Assembly: GCF_005862305.2 (NCBI RefSeq)
Contig: NZ_CP054021.1
Span: 372,001-436,000, forward strand
DNA: 64,000 nucleotides
Reading direction: 5' to 3'
Origin: Rhizobium indicum
GTDB taxonomy: Bacteria; Pseudomonadota; Alphaproteobacteria; Rhizobiales; Rhizobiaceae
Made by a program: the position numbers and the translations under genes
The notes under the pieces: generated by a model
What the model was told of the DNA's origin: nothing
Seen by the model: the letters and a program-made list of their open reading frames with translations, nothing else
Databases searched by the model: none
Shown here: positions 55,432 through 63,992 of the stretch, piece by piece
Position numbering within the stretch: position 1 is the stretch's first letter
Layout: each line of letters opens with the position of its first letter

Positions 55432-55577
55432 GAGGGATCTCCAGGATTGCTCAGCGGTCAAATTCAATGCGAGCGCTTTTGGTTCCGACGCGGCGGTTGT
55501 TCACGTGAGTAGCATTCACGGAACGATCAGGTCCGGATTTTGTTTAATCCGCATCGTCATCGCTAGCGGAGGCCATC

Positions 55578-55805
55578 ATGTGGGCAATCCTCACCGGAGC
55601 CGCTCTCATCATCGGCGGACTTGTTTTTCTCTTTACCTCGGTGCTTGGTCGAAGACCGAGTGATCCGCATAAAACGCCGCAAGGCGGCACCACGCTGGAA
55701 CCACGGCGCCAAGGCCTCAGGTTCCTTGGGATATCGCAAAACTGGCCGGCGCTCGCCGTTATCGCACTCGGCGCCCTTCTCCTGGCTTTTGGCGGATATT
55801 CATGA
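55578..55805 (+). CDS. Small two-helix membrane protein
   Basis: A 75-residue protein with two hydrophobic helices ('AILTGAALIIGGLVFLFTSV' near the N terminus and 'WPALAVIALGALLLAFGGYS' at the C terminus) joined by a hydrophilic loop of about 30 residues. The ribosome site GGAGG is 6 bases from the ATG. It is followed by a bidirectional terminator at 55845. The function is unknown. Confidence 0.75.
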   Translation: MWAILTGAALIIGGLVFLFTSVLGRRPSDPHKTPQGGTTLEPRRQGLRFLGISQNWPALAVIALGALLLAFGGYS

Positions 55806-55844
55806 CATCCGACAGTCATCAGCCGGCTTAACTCCTTCGGCAGC

Positions 55845-55870
55845 AAAAACCCGGCTTTCACCGGGTTTTT
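55845..55870. terminator. Bidirectional intrinsic terminator
   Basis: AAAAACCCGG-CTTTCA-CCGGGTTTTT is a perfect stem with A- and T-runs on both sides, between the convergent small membrane protein gene and the csbD-like gene. Confidence 0.85.
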
Positions 55871-55893
55871 GTTCAGTCATACCAAGTCTGGCA

Positions 55894-56097
55894 TTACCAA
55901 GTCTGGCGACCAGACCAGTCATCGATGTCACGTTTAATACGGTCCTTTTCGATGCCATACCGCTCCTGGATCTTGCCTTCCAGTTGGTCGCGCTTGCCGG
56001 CGATCTGGTCGAGATCATCGTCGGTGAGTTTGCCCCACTGCTCCTTGACCTTGCCCTTCGCCTGCTTCCAGTTTCCTTCGATACGATTCCAATCCAT
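55894..56097 (-). CDS. CsbD family stress protein
   Basis: A 67-residue hydrophilic helical protein with the CsbD signature 'WNRIEGNWKQAKGKVKEQWG' at the N terminus and 'LDQIAGKRDQLEGKIQERYG' as a second repeat-like half. CsbD proteins are general stress proteins of unknown molecular role. A strong ribosome site (CAGGAG) precedes ATG. It is convergent with the small two-helix gene across the terminator at 55845. Stress induction is expected but no promoter is defined. Confidence 0.92.
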   Translation of the reverse strand: MDWNRIEGNWKQAKGKVKEQWGKLTDDDLDQIAGKRDQLEGKIQERYGIEKDRIKRDIDDWSGRQTW

Positions 56098-56351
56098 GGT
56101 GGATTTCTCCTGTTGTTGATGAGGAGAAAACGGATCGCAGTGGAAATTGGTTCCTGAGTCTCAGCGGATTTCCGCGAAGCTCAATTCCAGCGGTAAAGAC
56201 GCAAGGCGCTGCCCATGTCAAACATCCACACCCTAATGAAGAAAACCATAAATAATTCGTGAAGAGCGAATAGATTTATGAAATATTTATCTATGCATAA
56301 AGAAAATATTCCTCTCCTCTTGTGTTATACTGCTCCACAGGGAGAACAACA

Positions 56352-56546
56352 ATGGCACTCGATGTATTCGTGAACCTCTACAATTTAGGTGGCTTGGACG
56401 CACTTAACGTTTCTCTGCGAAGCCTGTCAGATGACGACAGGCTTGGCGCTTTACTGTCGCTTGAGAAGATGGGGTACGAAGTGATCTGGAATGCCCAGAG
56501 AAAGCCGGCGTCTGCCTATGTGTGGAGCGGGCCGAACGAGAACTAG
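56352..56546 (+). CDS. Small hypothetical protein
   Basis: A 64-residue protein, starting at ATG 56352 after GGAGAACAAC. 'MALDVFVNLYNLGGLDALNV' and 'LRSLSDDDRLGALLSLEKMG' show amphipathic helices; no transmembrane segment is present. It lies in an AT-richer stretch upstream of another small gene on the same strand (127 bases). I do not recognise the family. Confidence 0.6.
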   Translation: MALDVFVNLYNLGGLDALNVSLRSLSDDDRLGALLSLEKMGYEVIWNAQRKPASAYVWSGPNEN

Positions 56547-56673
56547 TTGTCAGATTGGGACAAAGACCTATCCCGAAAATAGGCGCGAGACCTCACGACC
56601 TTGTGTCTCCCTTCATTCGCTTAAAAAGCAGATGTTCCACCCTCCTATCGATCCGAAGGAAGTGAGAGCGATC

Positions 56674-56874
56674 ATGATCCTGTCCCAGATAGCCGAAGCA
56701 CAAACAGTGTTGGGCGACGAAGAGGTTGCCCTCTGCCAGAGAGTATTCGACCACATCAGTTCAGTGCGACGAATCACAACAGACACCGAGCGTGAAGATC
56801 TGGCTCGGCGGGTTATCCATTCGTACCAGCATGGCGTGAAGGATGAGGGCGCGTTATTGCGACTGTTGATCTAG
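56674..56874 (+). CDS. Small helical hypothetical protein
   Basis: A 66-residue protein starting MILSQIAEAQTVLGDEEVAL at 56674, preceded by GGAAGTGAG. An in-frame start at 56632 would add 14 residues. The sequence 'CQRVFDHISSVRRITTDTER' and 'LARRVIHSYQHGVKDEGALL' resembles short proteins I have seen repeatedly in rhizobial genomes, but no function is known to me. Confidence 0.65.
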   Translation: MILSQIAEAQTVLGDEEVALCQRVFDHISSVRRITTDTEREDLARRVIHSYQHGVKDEGALLRLLI

Positions 56875-57114
56875 GATCGCTTCTTTCCGTGAAATTTATA
56901 CTGGCGCTTGCCAACCCGTTCATGATTACGAAAAGCGATGCTTCGTGAGGCTCTCGCTTGCGGCAGGTGCGAATAGAACCCCGTGCACACGATGTCCAAA
57001 GAGATGATGACTTCGTCGTGAACGCCAATCATCACGTTAAATCAGATGGTGTGGCGTTTAATGTGCTAAAAATACTCTGTAGGCGGAGATGACACAAATC
57101 AGGGAGAAACAACG

Positions 57115-57420
57115 ATGGCCGACTTAGGAGACCGCAAAAAGGCGATGGAGGATCAATACTTCCAAGACGCCGAGAGGTCCATCAAGCTCAAATCTCGCAT
57201 GGACAAGCTTTTGGCGCAATGGATTGCAGGCCTCATTGGTCGGGATGATGTTGCGGGCTACGGCGCTGAAATCACTGATGCCCGCTTTAAAGGGGGTGGA
57301 GACGCTGGAGTTCTCTCGAAAGCTATGGCGGATCTTCAAGCGGCTGGTCAGAACGTCAGCGAGCAGGACGTGGCAGCAAAGATGAGTGAATTTCTGGTCG
57401 AGGCCGCTGGACAGCCTTAA
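57115..57420 (+). CDS. DUF1476 family protein (ATPase inhibitor zeta-subunit-like)
   Basis: A 101-residue helical protein. 'RKKAMEDQYFQDAERSIKLK' near the N terminus and a long central helix fit DUF1476, the zeta subunit that inhibits the F1F0-ATPase of some alphaproteobacteria such as Paracoccus. The length is close to the usual 105-110. A housekeeping copy could also exist elsewhere, and inhibitory activity is not established for every member. It ends just before a terminator at 57464 and stands alone. Confidence 0.88.
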   Translation: MADLGDRKKAMEDQYFQDAERSIKLKSRMDKLLAQWIAGLIGRDDVAGYGAEITDARFKGGGDAGVLSKAMADLQAAGQNVSEQDVAAKMSEFLVEAAGQP

Positions 57421-57463
57421 GCACCAAGCGACCTGCACTCCGGGCGCGTTTCGTACGGTATGT

Positions 57464-57494
57464 AGCCGTCGGCCTCACCAGCCGGCGTTTTTTT
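57464..57494 (+). terminator. Intrinsic terminator after the DUF1476 gene
   Basis: GCCGTCGGC-CTCACCA-GCCGGCG is followed by TTTTTTT. The stem has one G-T pair. It lies 44 bases after the stop codon. Confidence 0.75.
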
Positions 57495-57506
57495 ACATGC
57501 CCATGT

Positions 57507-57546
57507 GTCATGTGCCGTAAAACTGCGTCATGCGCCGTAAAGTGCG
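57507..57546. repeat. Short tandem repeat, 20 bases x 2
   Basis: GTCATGTGCCGTAAAACTGC is followed directly by GTCATGCGCCGTAAAGTGCG. The two copies differ at a few positions. It lies between the terminator and the tRNA-Lys 3' end. Confidence 0.7.
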
Positions 57547-57609
57547 TAAAAGGGCCCCAATCACTGACGCCCTTTACACATACTACAGTATTGATATTGC
57601 TTGAAATTT

Positions 57610-57685
57610 TGGTGAGAGCGTCGGGGTTCGAACCCGAGACCTACTGATTAAAAGTCAGTTGCTCTACCAGCTGAGCTACGCTCTC
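57610..57685 (-). tRNA. tRNA-Lys (anticodon TTT)
   Basis: A complete cloverleaf is visible on the minus strand: acceptor GAGAGCG (57685-57679) pairing with CGCTCTC (57620-57614), D-arm 'TAGCTCAGCTGGTAGAGCA', anticodon arm CTGACTTTTAATCAG with anticodon TTT, and T-arm 'GGGTTCGAACCC'. Unusually helpful, the 3' CCA is encoded in the DNA (57612-57610). Anticodon TTT reads Lys codons AAA and AAG. Confidence 0.97.
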
Positions 57686-57938
57686 CCTCTCCGCGGGTGT
57701 GACCACCCCGGCTGGAAGTGGGCGGAACATAGGCAGGCGACCCATTGCGGTCAACCGAAAAATTTGCCTTTTTCTGCGCCCGGCACATTTCTTGCGGGCG
57801 CAAAGACAAATGGCTTGCGTGCAAAGACCGATGTCCTGCACGAGCGAAGACAGATTTCTTGCGCGCGCAAAAAGGTGATTGGCAATCGCTTGGCTGCAAA
57901 GCTAGGAACATCACGCAGATTGCAGCCGGAGAGAGTGC

Positions 57939-58688
57939 GTGTCGATTGCCGATATTTCCCTGTGGAGCGCGCTCATTGCCGGGGCGCTTTCCTTCCTGTC
58001 GCCCTGCGTGCTGCCCCTCGTTCCGCCCTATCTCTGCTATATGGCCGGCATTTCCGTCGAGCAGTTCCGCGGCGGCGGTGCGGTGGCGGTGGCGCCCGAC
58101 GTCAGGCGCGGCGTGTTTTTCTCGGCTCTGCTGTTCACGCTCGGCTTTGCCACCGTCTTCGTGGCACTCGGCGCCGGTGCTTCGAGCATCGGCATGGCGC
58201 TTCGCCAGCATCTCGACCTGCTGTCGAAGATCGGCGGGCTGATCATCATCGTCATGGGGCTGAACTTCCTTGGCCTCTTTCGAATCGGGGTGCTGGCGCG
58301 TGAGGCGCGCTTCCAGGGCAGCGGCAAGCCGGCGACGCTGACAGGCGCCTATATCATGGGCCTTGCCTTCGCCTTCGGCTGGACGCCCTGCATCGGCCCG
58401 GTGCTCGGGGCCATCCTGGGCGTTGCCGCCTCGCGCGAGACGGTCGGCTCCGGCGCCGGGCTGCTCGCCATCTATTCGCTCGGCCTTGCCATCCCCTTCT
58501 GGATCGCCGCCGGCTTTTCCGGCGCCTTCATGCGCTTCCTGTCGCGCTTCCGCCGCCATCTCGGCACGGTGGAAAAGGTGATGGGTCTGTTCCTCGTGCT
58601 TACCGGTCTCGCCTTCCTGTTCGGATGGGTCAGCAATGTGGCGATCTGGTTCCAGCAGACGTTTCCGATCCTGATGCAGATCGGCTAG
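57939..58688 (+). CDS. ccdA: Cytochrome c biogenesis protein CcdA (DsbD-like)
   Basis: A 249-residue inner-membrane thiol-redox transporter with six helices. It starts at GTG 57939 after GGAGAGAG. Conserved motifs are 'ALSFLSPCVLPLVPPYLCYM' in helix 1 (Cys, Pro-rich) and 'FAFGWTPCIGPVLGAIL' in helix 4, the reactive Cys pair that passes electrons from cytoplasmic thioredoxin to periplasmic partners for cytochrome c maturation. The length fits CcdA and not the larger DsbD. The minus-strand frame of 571 codons across the tRNA and this gene is a shadow. Confidence 0.94.
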   Translation: MSIADISLWSALIAGALSFLSPCVLPLVPPYLCYMAGISVEQFRGGGAVAVAPDVRRGVFFSALLFTLGFATVFVALGAGASSIGMALRQHLDLLSKIGGLIIIVMGLNFLGLFRIGVLAREARFQGSGKPATLTGAYIMGLAFAFGWTPCIGPVLGAILGVAASRETVGSGAGLLAIYSLGLAIPFWIAAGFSGAFMRFLSRFRRHLGTVEKVMGLFLVLTGLAFLFGWVSNVAIWFQQTFPILMQIG

Positions 58689-58926
58689 GCCACCGGCTGC
58701 CGATTTTCCAGGCCATGGTGCAGGTGCGTGGGCTCCTCCGCTTCCTCCCGCGCTGTCGCGTCGTGTGTTGAAACCGACGGGCAATGCGGCTTTTTGCGGG
58801 GCCCATCGAGAAAAGCGTCCCACGTTGCGGGATCGCCCATTGGTCAAAGGGACAGCGCTCGCAGAACATCTGGCATCCGCACGCCGACGCTGCCATAAAT
58901 GGAGCTTCATCGAGGGAGGCATCGTG

Positions 58927-59697
58927 ATGCAGAAGAATGCGCCGGACTTCAGCCTTGAGGGCAAGGTGACCTTAGTGACGGGAGCGAGCCGTGGCATCGG
59001 TCGAGCTTGCGCACTTGCCTGTGCCGCAGCAGGTTCCGATATTGTTTTGGGGGTCCGCGATGTCGCAGCGTCGGCGAGCCTGGTTGCCGAACTGGAGGGC
59101 GCGGGACGAAAGGTTCTGCCCGTTGAACTGGCCATTCCCAATAAGGCCCATATCGCGCAAGCCGTCGACGCGGCGCTTGCGACGTTCGGTCGGATCGACA
59201 TCCTCGTCAATAATGTCGGCGTGGCTCCGGGCAATCTCGCGGAACTCGTTGAGGAGAAGGATCTTGACGAGATACTCGATGTCAACATCAAGGGTACCTT
59301 TCTGATGACGCAGGCTGTGGGCCGGCACATGATCAAACGCAATGGCGGCCGGATCATCAACATCAGCTCACAGGCCGGTACCGTGGCACTGCGCGGCGAG
59401 GCAATCTATTGCATGAGCAAGGCGGCGATCAATCACCTTACGCGCTGCCTCGCAGCCGAATGGGCACGCTATGATGTCACCGTAAATACCGTATCGCCGA
59501 CGTTCATTCACACCGATGGCACAGCACCTTTTCTATCCGATGCCGACAATCGCGAAGCGACGCTTGGTCACATTCCGCTCGGCCGGATCGGTGAAACCGA
59601 CGATGTGGTGGGTGCCGTAGTCTTCCTTGCATCACCGGCCGCGAGCCTGATCACCGGCGCGAACCTGCTGGTGGACGGTGGATGGTCCGTCGCCTGA
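58927..59697 (+). CDS. SDR family oxidoreductase
   Basis: A 256-residue short-chain dehydrogenase/reductase. The cofactor motif TGASRGIG (residues about 20-27), the structural motif 'NNVG' and the catalytic Ser-Tyr-Lys in 'NISSQAG...YCMSK' are complete; the C terminus 'GANLLVDGGWSVA' is typical. ATG at 58927 follows GGAGGCATCGTG; the longer frame beginning at 58765 lacks family residues. Substrate and cofactor preference cannot be deduced. It is followed by a 249-base gap without a gene. Confidence 0.92.
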   Translation: MQKNAPDFSLEGKVTLVTGASRGIGRACALACAAAGSDIVLGVRDVAASASLVAELEGAGRKVLPVELAIPNKAHIAQAVDAALATFGRIDILVNNVGVAPGNLAELVEEKDLDEILDVNIKGTFLMTQAVGRHMIKRNGGRIINISSQAGTVALRGEAIYCMSKAAINHLTRCLAAEWARYDVTVNTVSPTFIHTDGTAPFLSDADNREATLGHIPLGRIGETDDVVGAVVFLASPAASLITGANLLVDGGWSVA

Positions 59698-59946
59698 GAT
59701 CGAAGCGCCTCTGCAGCGCAACCTGTCCAGACGAGAACAACGATTTGCCGGACAAGGATCGTCCTACGTCATCGGCAAAGGCGCTGGCGATGCTGATCTA
59801 AGATTTCGACCAGCATCAATAGCTCTCACGCAAACTGGCCACGAATTCGGCCCGGAGCGAAAGAGTGGTCGAGCAGAAAGACTGTCACCGAGGAGTTCGA
59901 TCTCTTGGCGACTTGCGGACGCCAATGAGGGATCTACATTCCCTGG

Positions 59947-60741
59947 ATGAAAACCTTCGAATCCGACAACGGCTCTCGGCAGAATTCGCTTCGTCAGGTG
60001 CTGCGAAGGCTCGATAGGGCCGACGGCAGGCAGGCGGTCACCTTTCGGCTGGTATTTGCTGCCATTGACGTCGCCATTCTCGCCTTCTTCCTGCTCGGCC
60101 CGTACCTGCGATCCGGTCCGTCCTATCTGATCATCGACTATGCGATAGCAGTGTGGATCGCCGCCGAGATGGTCGGCCGGGCGGTCGCCGCATACTCTGT
60201 GCGCGAGTGGATTCGGCGGCCGATGACCTGGATCGACTTCGTGGTGCTGGCCACGCTGTTGCTGCCGGACCTGCTCTTCAATTTCGCTTTCCTGCGGATC
60301 ATGCGGCTCTGGGCGATCGGCACGAGTCCGCTGCTCAAGGACTTGCTGCGCAAGGCCGGCTATTTATACCTTCTCGACGTCGTCCGGGCGGTGATCAATC
60401 TGCTTGTGTTCCTCTTCATGGCAACCGGGTTCGTCTATACGTCCTTCTTCTACAACAGGGAGGGAAGCGAAGGATTCGTCGATGCGCTATACTTCACGGT
60501 CGCGACGGTGACGACGACGGGATTCGGAGACATCACGCTTCCGGGAACGCTGGGCAAGCTCACTTCCGTTGTGACGATGATCGTCGGCATCTCCCTATTC
60601 GTCAGGCTTGCTCAGGCAGTCGTCCGCCCTCACAAGGTGACCTATTCCTGCCACCGATGCGGCCTTCAGCGCCATGACGCCGACGCCGTTCATTGCAAGG
60701 CGTGCGGAGAGGTCTTGAACATACCGGACGAGGGATCGTGA
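59947..60741 (+). CDS. Ion channel protein (K+ channel-like) with C-terminal zinc ribbon
   Basis: A 264-residue membrane protein. Helices lie at about residues 30-50, 58-80, 95-115, 140-165 and 205-225, with a pore helix and selectivity-filter sequence TTTGFGD at 189-195, a variant of the canonical TVGYGD. Charged helix 'FLRIMRLWAIGTSPLLKDLL' recalls a voltage-sensor S4. Uniquely, the last 35 residues carry a zinc-ribbon-like pair C235-x2-C238 and C250-x2-C253. It opens 249 bases after the SDR gene and has no clear operon partner. Voltage or redox gating is inferred. Confidence 0.88.
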   Translation: MKTFESDNGSRQNSLRQVLRRLDRADGRQAVTFRLVFAAIDVAILAFFLLGPYLRSGPSYLIIDYAIAVWIAAEMVGRAVAAYSVREWIRRPMTWIDFVVLATLLLPDLLFNFAFLRIMRLWAIGTSPLLKDLLRKAGYLYLLDVVRAVINLLVFLFMATGFVYTSFFYNREGSEGFVDALYFTVATVTTTGFGDITLPGTLGKLTSVVTMIVGISLFVRLAQAVVRPHKVTYSCHRCGLQRHDADAVHCKACGEVLNIPDEGS

Positions 60742-60991
60742 CCGTCGACCCTGGCTGGACGATACGCCAGGAAATCGCACGCAGTCGTCGTCTGAGAGGG
60801 CGCCCAAGATCGTATTGGGACAACCAGTGAACGCGGAATCTTGCAAGCGAGCCACGTCTTCAGGTTGGAGCGCAGCCCCGCGGATGTTGTTGTGCCAGCT
60901 CATTGGCTTGCGCCGCCCCGGCGCACCATTTCAAATCGGGTCCGTCGGATTGCAGCCCGCCCATGCCGGGGAGCACGCCGCCGCCGACATC

Positions 60992-61009
60992 ATCCTCTCG
61001 CGAGAGGAT
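60992..61009. promoter_or_regulatory. Perfect 18-base palindrome upstream of an SDR gene
   Basis: ATCCTCTCGCGAGAGGAT is a perfect palindrome, 75 bases before the SDR start, in the 343-base gap 60742-61084 that otherwise contains no supported gene. It looks like a regulator-binding site. Confidence 0.5.
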
Positions 61010-61084
61010 TATCCGCATCGTGGGCTGTTGCGAGACCGGTCGTCAGTTCATACGTTCTGTCATCCAACCTCACAGGAGCAGAAG

Positions 61085-61876
61085 ATGCAGATCGACCTCA
61101 CAGGCAAGACCGCTCTAGTTACCGGATCCACCGAAGGCATTGGATACGCAATCGTCCGCCAGCTCGCGAGGGCGGGTGCGGACGTGGTGGTCAACGGCCG
61201 CTCCGAAGAAAAGACCGCGAAGGCCGCCGACCGGCTGAAAGGCGAAGGCGCCAAGGGAAGCGTGACCGCGGCGGCAGCGGATCTCGCAACCGCTGGCGGA
61301 TGTGACGCTCTTGTCGCCCAAGTTCCTCACGTGGACATCCTCATCAACAACGCCGGCATCTTCCAGCCGCTAGACTTCTTCGATGCGGACGACGAGGTAT
61401 GGGACCGCCACTGGCAGGTGAACGTCATGTCCGCCGTCAGGCTCTCGCGCGCATATCTTCCGGGCATGCAGAAGCTCGATTGGGGCCGCGTCATCTTCAT
61501 CGCGTCGGAATCCGGCTTTAACATACCGGTCGAGATGATCCACTACGGTGTCAGCAAGACCGCGGACATCGCGGTTGCCCGCGGCCTTGCCAAGCGGATG
61601 ACCGGCACGGGCGTCACCGTGAACTCCGTCCTTCCCGGCCCCACGCTGTCCGAAGGCGTCGAGGCGATGCTCGCCGAGGAACGTGCGAAGACAGGGAAAC
61701 CGATCGAGGAGGTGGCGGCGGATTTCGTCAAGAAGCACCGCGCCGGTTCGATCATCCAACGCGCTGCGAGCGTCGAGGAAATTGCCAATCTCGTCACCTA
61801 TCTGGCCTCCCCTTTGGCGTCCGCAACGACTGGAGCTTCGATGCGCGTGGACGGAGGCCTGATCGACACGCTCTGA
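61085..61876 (+). CDS. SDR family oxidoreductase (second)
   Basis: A 263-residue short-chain dehydrogenase. The cofactor motif TGSTEGIG is at residues 12-19, 'INNAG' in the structural position, catalytic Ser-Tyr-Lys in 'IASESG...YGVSK', and the C-terminal 'GASMRVDGGLIDTL'. ATG at 61085 follows AGGAGCAGAAG. The NGRSEEK segment after the second strand suggests NADPH preference. It resembles the oxidoreductases often linked with polyol or keto-acid metabolism, but no specific role can be read. It is followed by a sulfatase remnant. Confidence 0.92.
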   Translation: MQIDLTGKTALVTGSTEGIGYAIVRQLARAGADVVVNGRSEEKTAKAADRLKGEGAKGSVTAAAADLATAGGCDALVAQVPHVDILINNAGIFQPLDFFDADDEVWDRHWQVNVMSAVRLSRAYLPGMQKLDWGRVIFIASESGFNIPVEMIHYGVSKTADIAVARGLAKRMTGTGVTVNSVLPGPTLSEGVEAMLAEERAKTGKPIEEVAADFVKKHRAGSIIQRAASVEEIANLVTYLASPLASATTGASMRVDGGLIDTL

Positions 61877-61974
61877 CGGACTCCACCGATCGGCCACTGC
61901 ACCGTCTTCGTCGGAAGTTGTCTCCGCGATGCGCTGCGGTGGCGGGCTGTTTGGCCGCCTTTCCAAACCCCTCC

Positions 61975-62190
61975 AATTCTCACCCTTTCGCAGACCAGTA
62001 GCCTATCGAAAAGGCGGTGCCCGAAGTAGCCTCGATCTTTCGCGCGCCCGCCATGTTCCGTTGGCCCGGCAAGGTGCCTCCCTGCAGTCTGCAAAGCGGA
62101 TCATGACCGGCCTCGAATGGTTCCCCACATTCGTGGCCGCCGCCGGCGATCCCAACATCATTCATGAGCTTAACCTCAATGCGTCGTCTC
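61975..62190 (+). pseudogene. Arylsulfatase gene remnant
   Basis: A fragment of a sulfatase. FRAPAMFRWPGKVPP in one frame (about 62035-62080) matches 'FRVPAIVRWPGKVP' of arylsulfatases. Then, after a frameshift, 'IMTGLEWFPTFVAAAGDPNI' (62103 on) matches the family's 'DWFPTFLAAAGEP' block, ending in HELN. The catalytic N-terminal half and the C terminus are missing. The surrounding 482-base gap 61877-62358 contains no other supported gene. Confidence 0.65.
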
Positions 62191-62358
62191 CGAAACCACG
62201 GCACGTCAAGGAACCGCTGGCGACCGCCAAGGTTTAGCCTCGAGACCATCAGCGCAGATGAGTTCAATGGAAAACGCAACGAAAGACTTGGGCGAACAAC
62301 GTCGACGGCTCGATGGCCGTCGCGTCGCGGCAATCGACGACTACCTTGGGAATTCAGC

Positions 62359-62847
62359 ATGAACATCGAGACGATAATTTTCGGGCCGAGCGACTGGGTC
62401 CCGAACAACCCGCATCTTCCTGTATTGCTTTACAGAGGGCTGTTTGCCGACGGCGGACCGACCGATTTCGAACGTCGCTTCGCAGCAAACGGTTGGACAG
62501 GCATCTGGACAAACGGTGTCTTCGATTATCAGCACTACCATTCCGGTGCCCATGAAGTGCTGGGAATTGCACTTGGTAGCGCCAAGCTGCTGATTGGTGG
62601 TCCCGGCGGTCAAGCAATAGCGGTGGCGGCCGGAGACTGTCTGGTGCTTCCAGCCGGGACAGGGCATCAGAATCTCGGCTGCACGTCGAACTTCCAGGTC
62701 ATCGGCGCTTATCCTAAGGGACAGCATGCCGACATTCAGACTTCGGCTGCTTCTAGCGAAACGCTGACGAAAATCTCGTCAGTACCCTTACCCCACACCG
62801 ATCCCGTTCAAGGACCATCGGGATTTCTCATCGAGAAATGGCGGTAG
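62359..62847 (+). CDS. Cupin domain protein (YjlB-like)
   Basis: A 162-residue single cupin. 'YHSGAHEVLGIALGSAKLLI' supplies the His metal ligands of cupin motif 1 and 'DCLVLPAGTGHQNLG' forms motif 2. The N terminus 'FGPSDWVPNNPHLPVLLYRG' and the general length match the YjlB-like group of unknown function. I use ATG 62359; a longer frame starting at 62164 includes remnant sequence. It is followed after 209 bases by an MBL-fold gene. Metal-dependent binding or oxidation of a small compound is possible. Confidence 0.85.
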   Translation: MNIETIIFGPSDWVPNNPHLPVLLYRGLFADGGPTDFERRFAANGWTGIWTNGVFDYQHYHSGAHEVLGIALGSAKLLIGGPGGQAIAVAAGDCLVLPAGTGHQNLGCTSNFQVIGAYPKGQHADIQTSAASSETLTKISSVPLPHTDPVQGPSGFLIEKWR

Positions 62848-63056
62848 CAGGGCTTGCCGTGTTCGCCAATCTGATCGACGCCGCCGCCATCAGCACCACG
62901 CCGGCAGCAAAAAGCGAGGCCTGCACCTATGCCGAGGTATGGCTCGGCCTGTCCCTCGACCCACTCGCCCTTATCCCTCGACCCAATCGATCGCAAACAC
63001 GCCTCCATGTAGCGTCGTCGATGCCGCGCATAGGCGGCGGTCAGAAGGAGACAGAC

Positions 63057-63992
63057 ATGAGCCTCGAGACAAGCATGAGCCAGGAAAACACATTTCACCC
63101 CGGTAGACCCCCGCTCGACGAGTTGGTTCCGTCGCGCTATGCGCTGAATATCGGCGAGATTGAGGTGCTGGTGGTCAGCGATGGAGTGCTACCGCTCCCA
63201 ACCGCGATGCTGGGACACAACATCGATCCCGCCGTCCGAGCGGCCTGGCTGAAAGACATGTTCCTGCCGCCGGACGCTTTGGATTGGGCGCTGAACGTGG
63301 TCGTGGTGCGCAGCGGCGACCAGACCATGCTCCTCGACGCCGGGCTGGGGCTCGACCCGGACTTGCACCTGCCGAAGGCCGGGCAGCTGATCAAGCGACT
63401 GGAGGCCGCCGGCATCGATCTTGCGTCGGTGACCGACGTGGTGCTGACCCACATGCATATGGACCACATTGGCGGGCTGCTCGTCGACGGGGTGAAGGAC
63501 CAGCTGCGTCCGGACCTGCGGATCCACGTGGCGGCCGCCGAGGTCAAGTTCTGGGAGGCGCCCGATTTCTCCCGGGTCTCCATGCCGCCGGGCTTCCCGG
63601 ACGCGCTTCGGGCGACCGCTAAGCGGTTCGCCAAAGAGTATCGCAGCCATTTCAGGTTGTTCGATGACGAGTACGAGGTGGCGCCGGGCGTGGTCGTCCA
63701 TCGCACCGGCGGCCACACCCCCGGGCACAGCGTGATCCGCCTGGCGTCCGGCGGCGACCGGCTGATGTTTGCCGGCGACGCCGTGTTCGCGGTGGGGTTT
63801 GAGCACCCCGACTGGTTCAACGGCTTCGAACATGACCCCGAGGAGGCGGCGCGCGTTCGGATCCGTCTTTTGCGGGAGCTGGCGGAGACCGGCGAGCAGC
63901 TGGTGGCCACTCACCTGCCGTTCCCGTCCGTCGGCCGGGTGGCGGTCGACGGCGATGCCTTTCGTTGGGTGGCGGCCTTCTGGGACTATTAA
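63057..63992 (+). CDS. MBL fold metallo-hydrolase
   Basis: A 311-residue metallo-beta-lactamase-fold hydrolase. The two-zinc motif 'VVLTHMHMDHIGGLLVDGVK' (HxHxDH) is intact, with 'HRTGGHTPGHSVIRLASGGD' and 'LMFAGDAVF' supplying the remaining ligands. The start at 63057 follows AGAAGGAG; an upstream frame from 62838 would add 73 residues without family character. The protein resembles the methyl-parathion-hydrolase/lactonase-like group but lacks a clear signal peptide. Its substrate is unknown. It ends 8 bases before the window edge. Confidence 0.9.
   Translation: MSLETSMSQENTFHPGRPPLDELVPSRYALNIGEIEVLVVSDGVLPLPTAMLGHNIDPAVRAAWLKDMFLPPDALDWALNVVVVRSGDQTMLLDAGLGLDPDLHLPKAGQLIKRLEAAGIDLASVTDVVLTHMHMDHIGGLLVDGVKDQLRPDLRIHVAAAEVKFWEAPDFSRVSMPPGFPDALRATAKRFAKEYRSHFRLFDDEYEVAPGVVVHRTGGHTPGHSVIRLASGGDRLMFAGDAVFAVGFEHPDWFNGFEHDPEEAARVRIRLLRELAETGEQLVATHLPFPSVGRVAVDGDAFRWVAAFWDY

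Noticed and set aside
57648..59363. 571-codon minus-strand open frame
   Set aside because: It runs over a complete tRNA-Lys, ccdA and an SDR gene, all clearly supported in other frames or strands.
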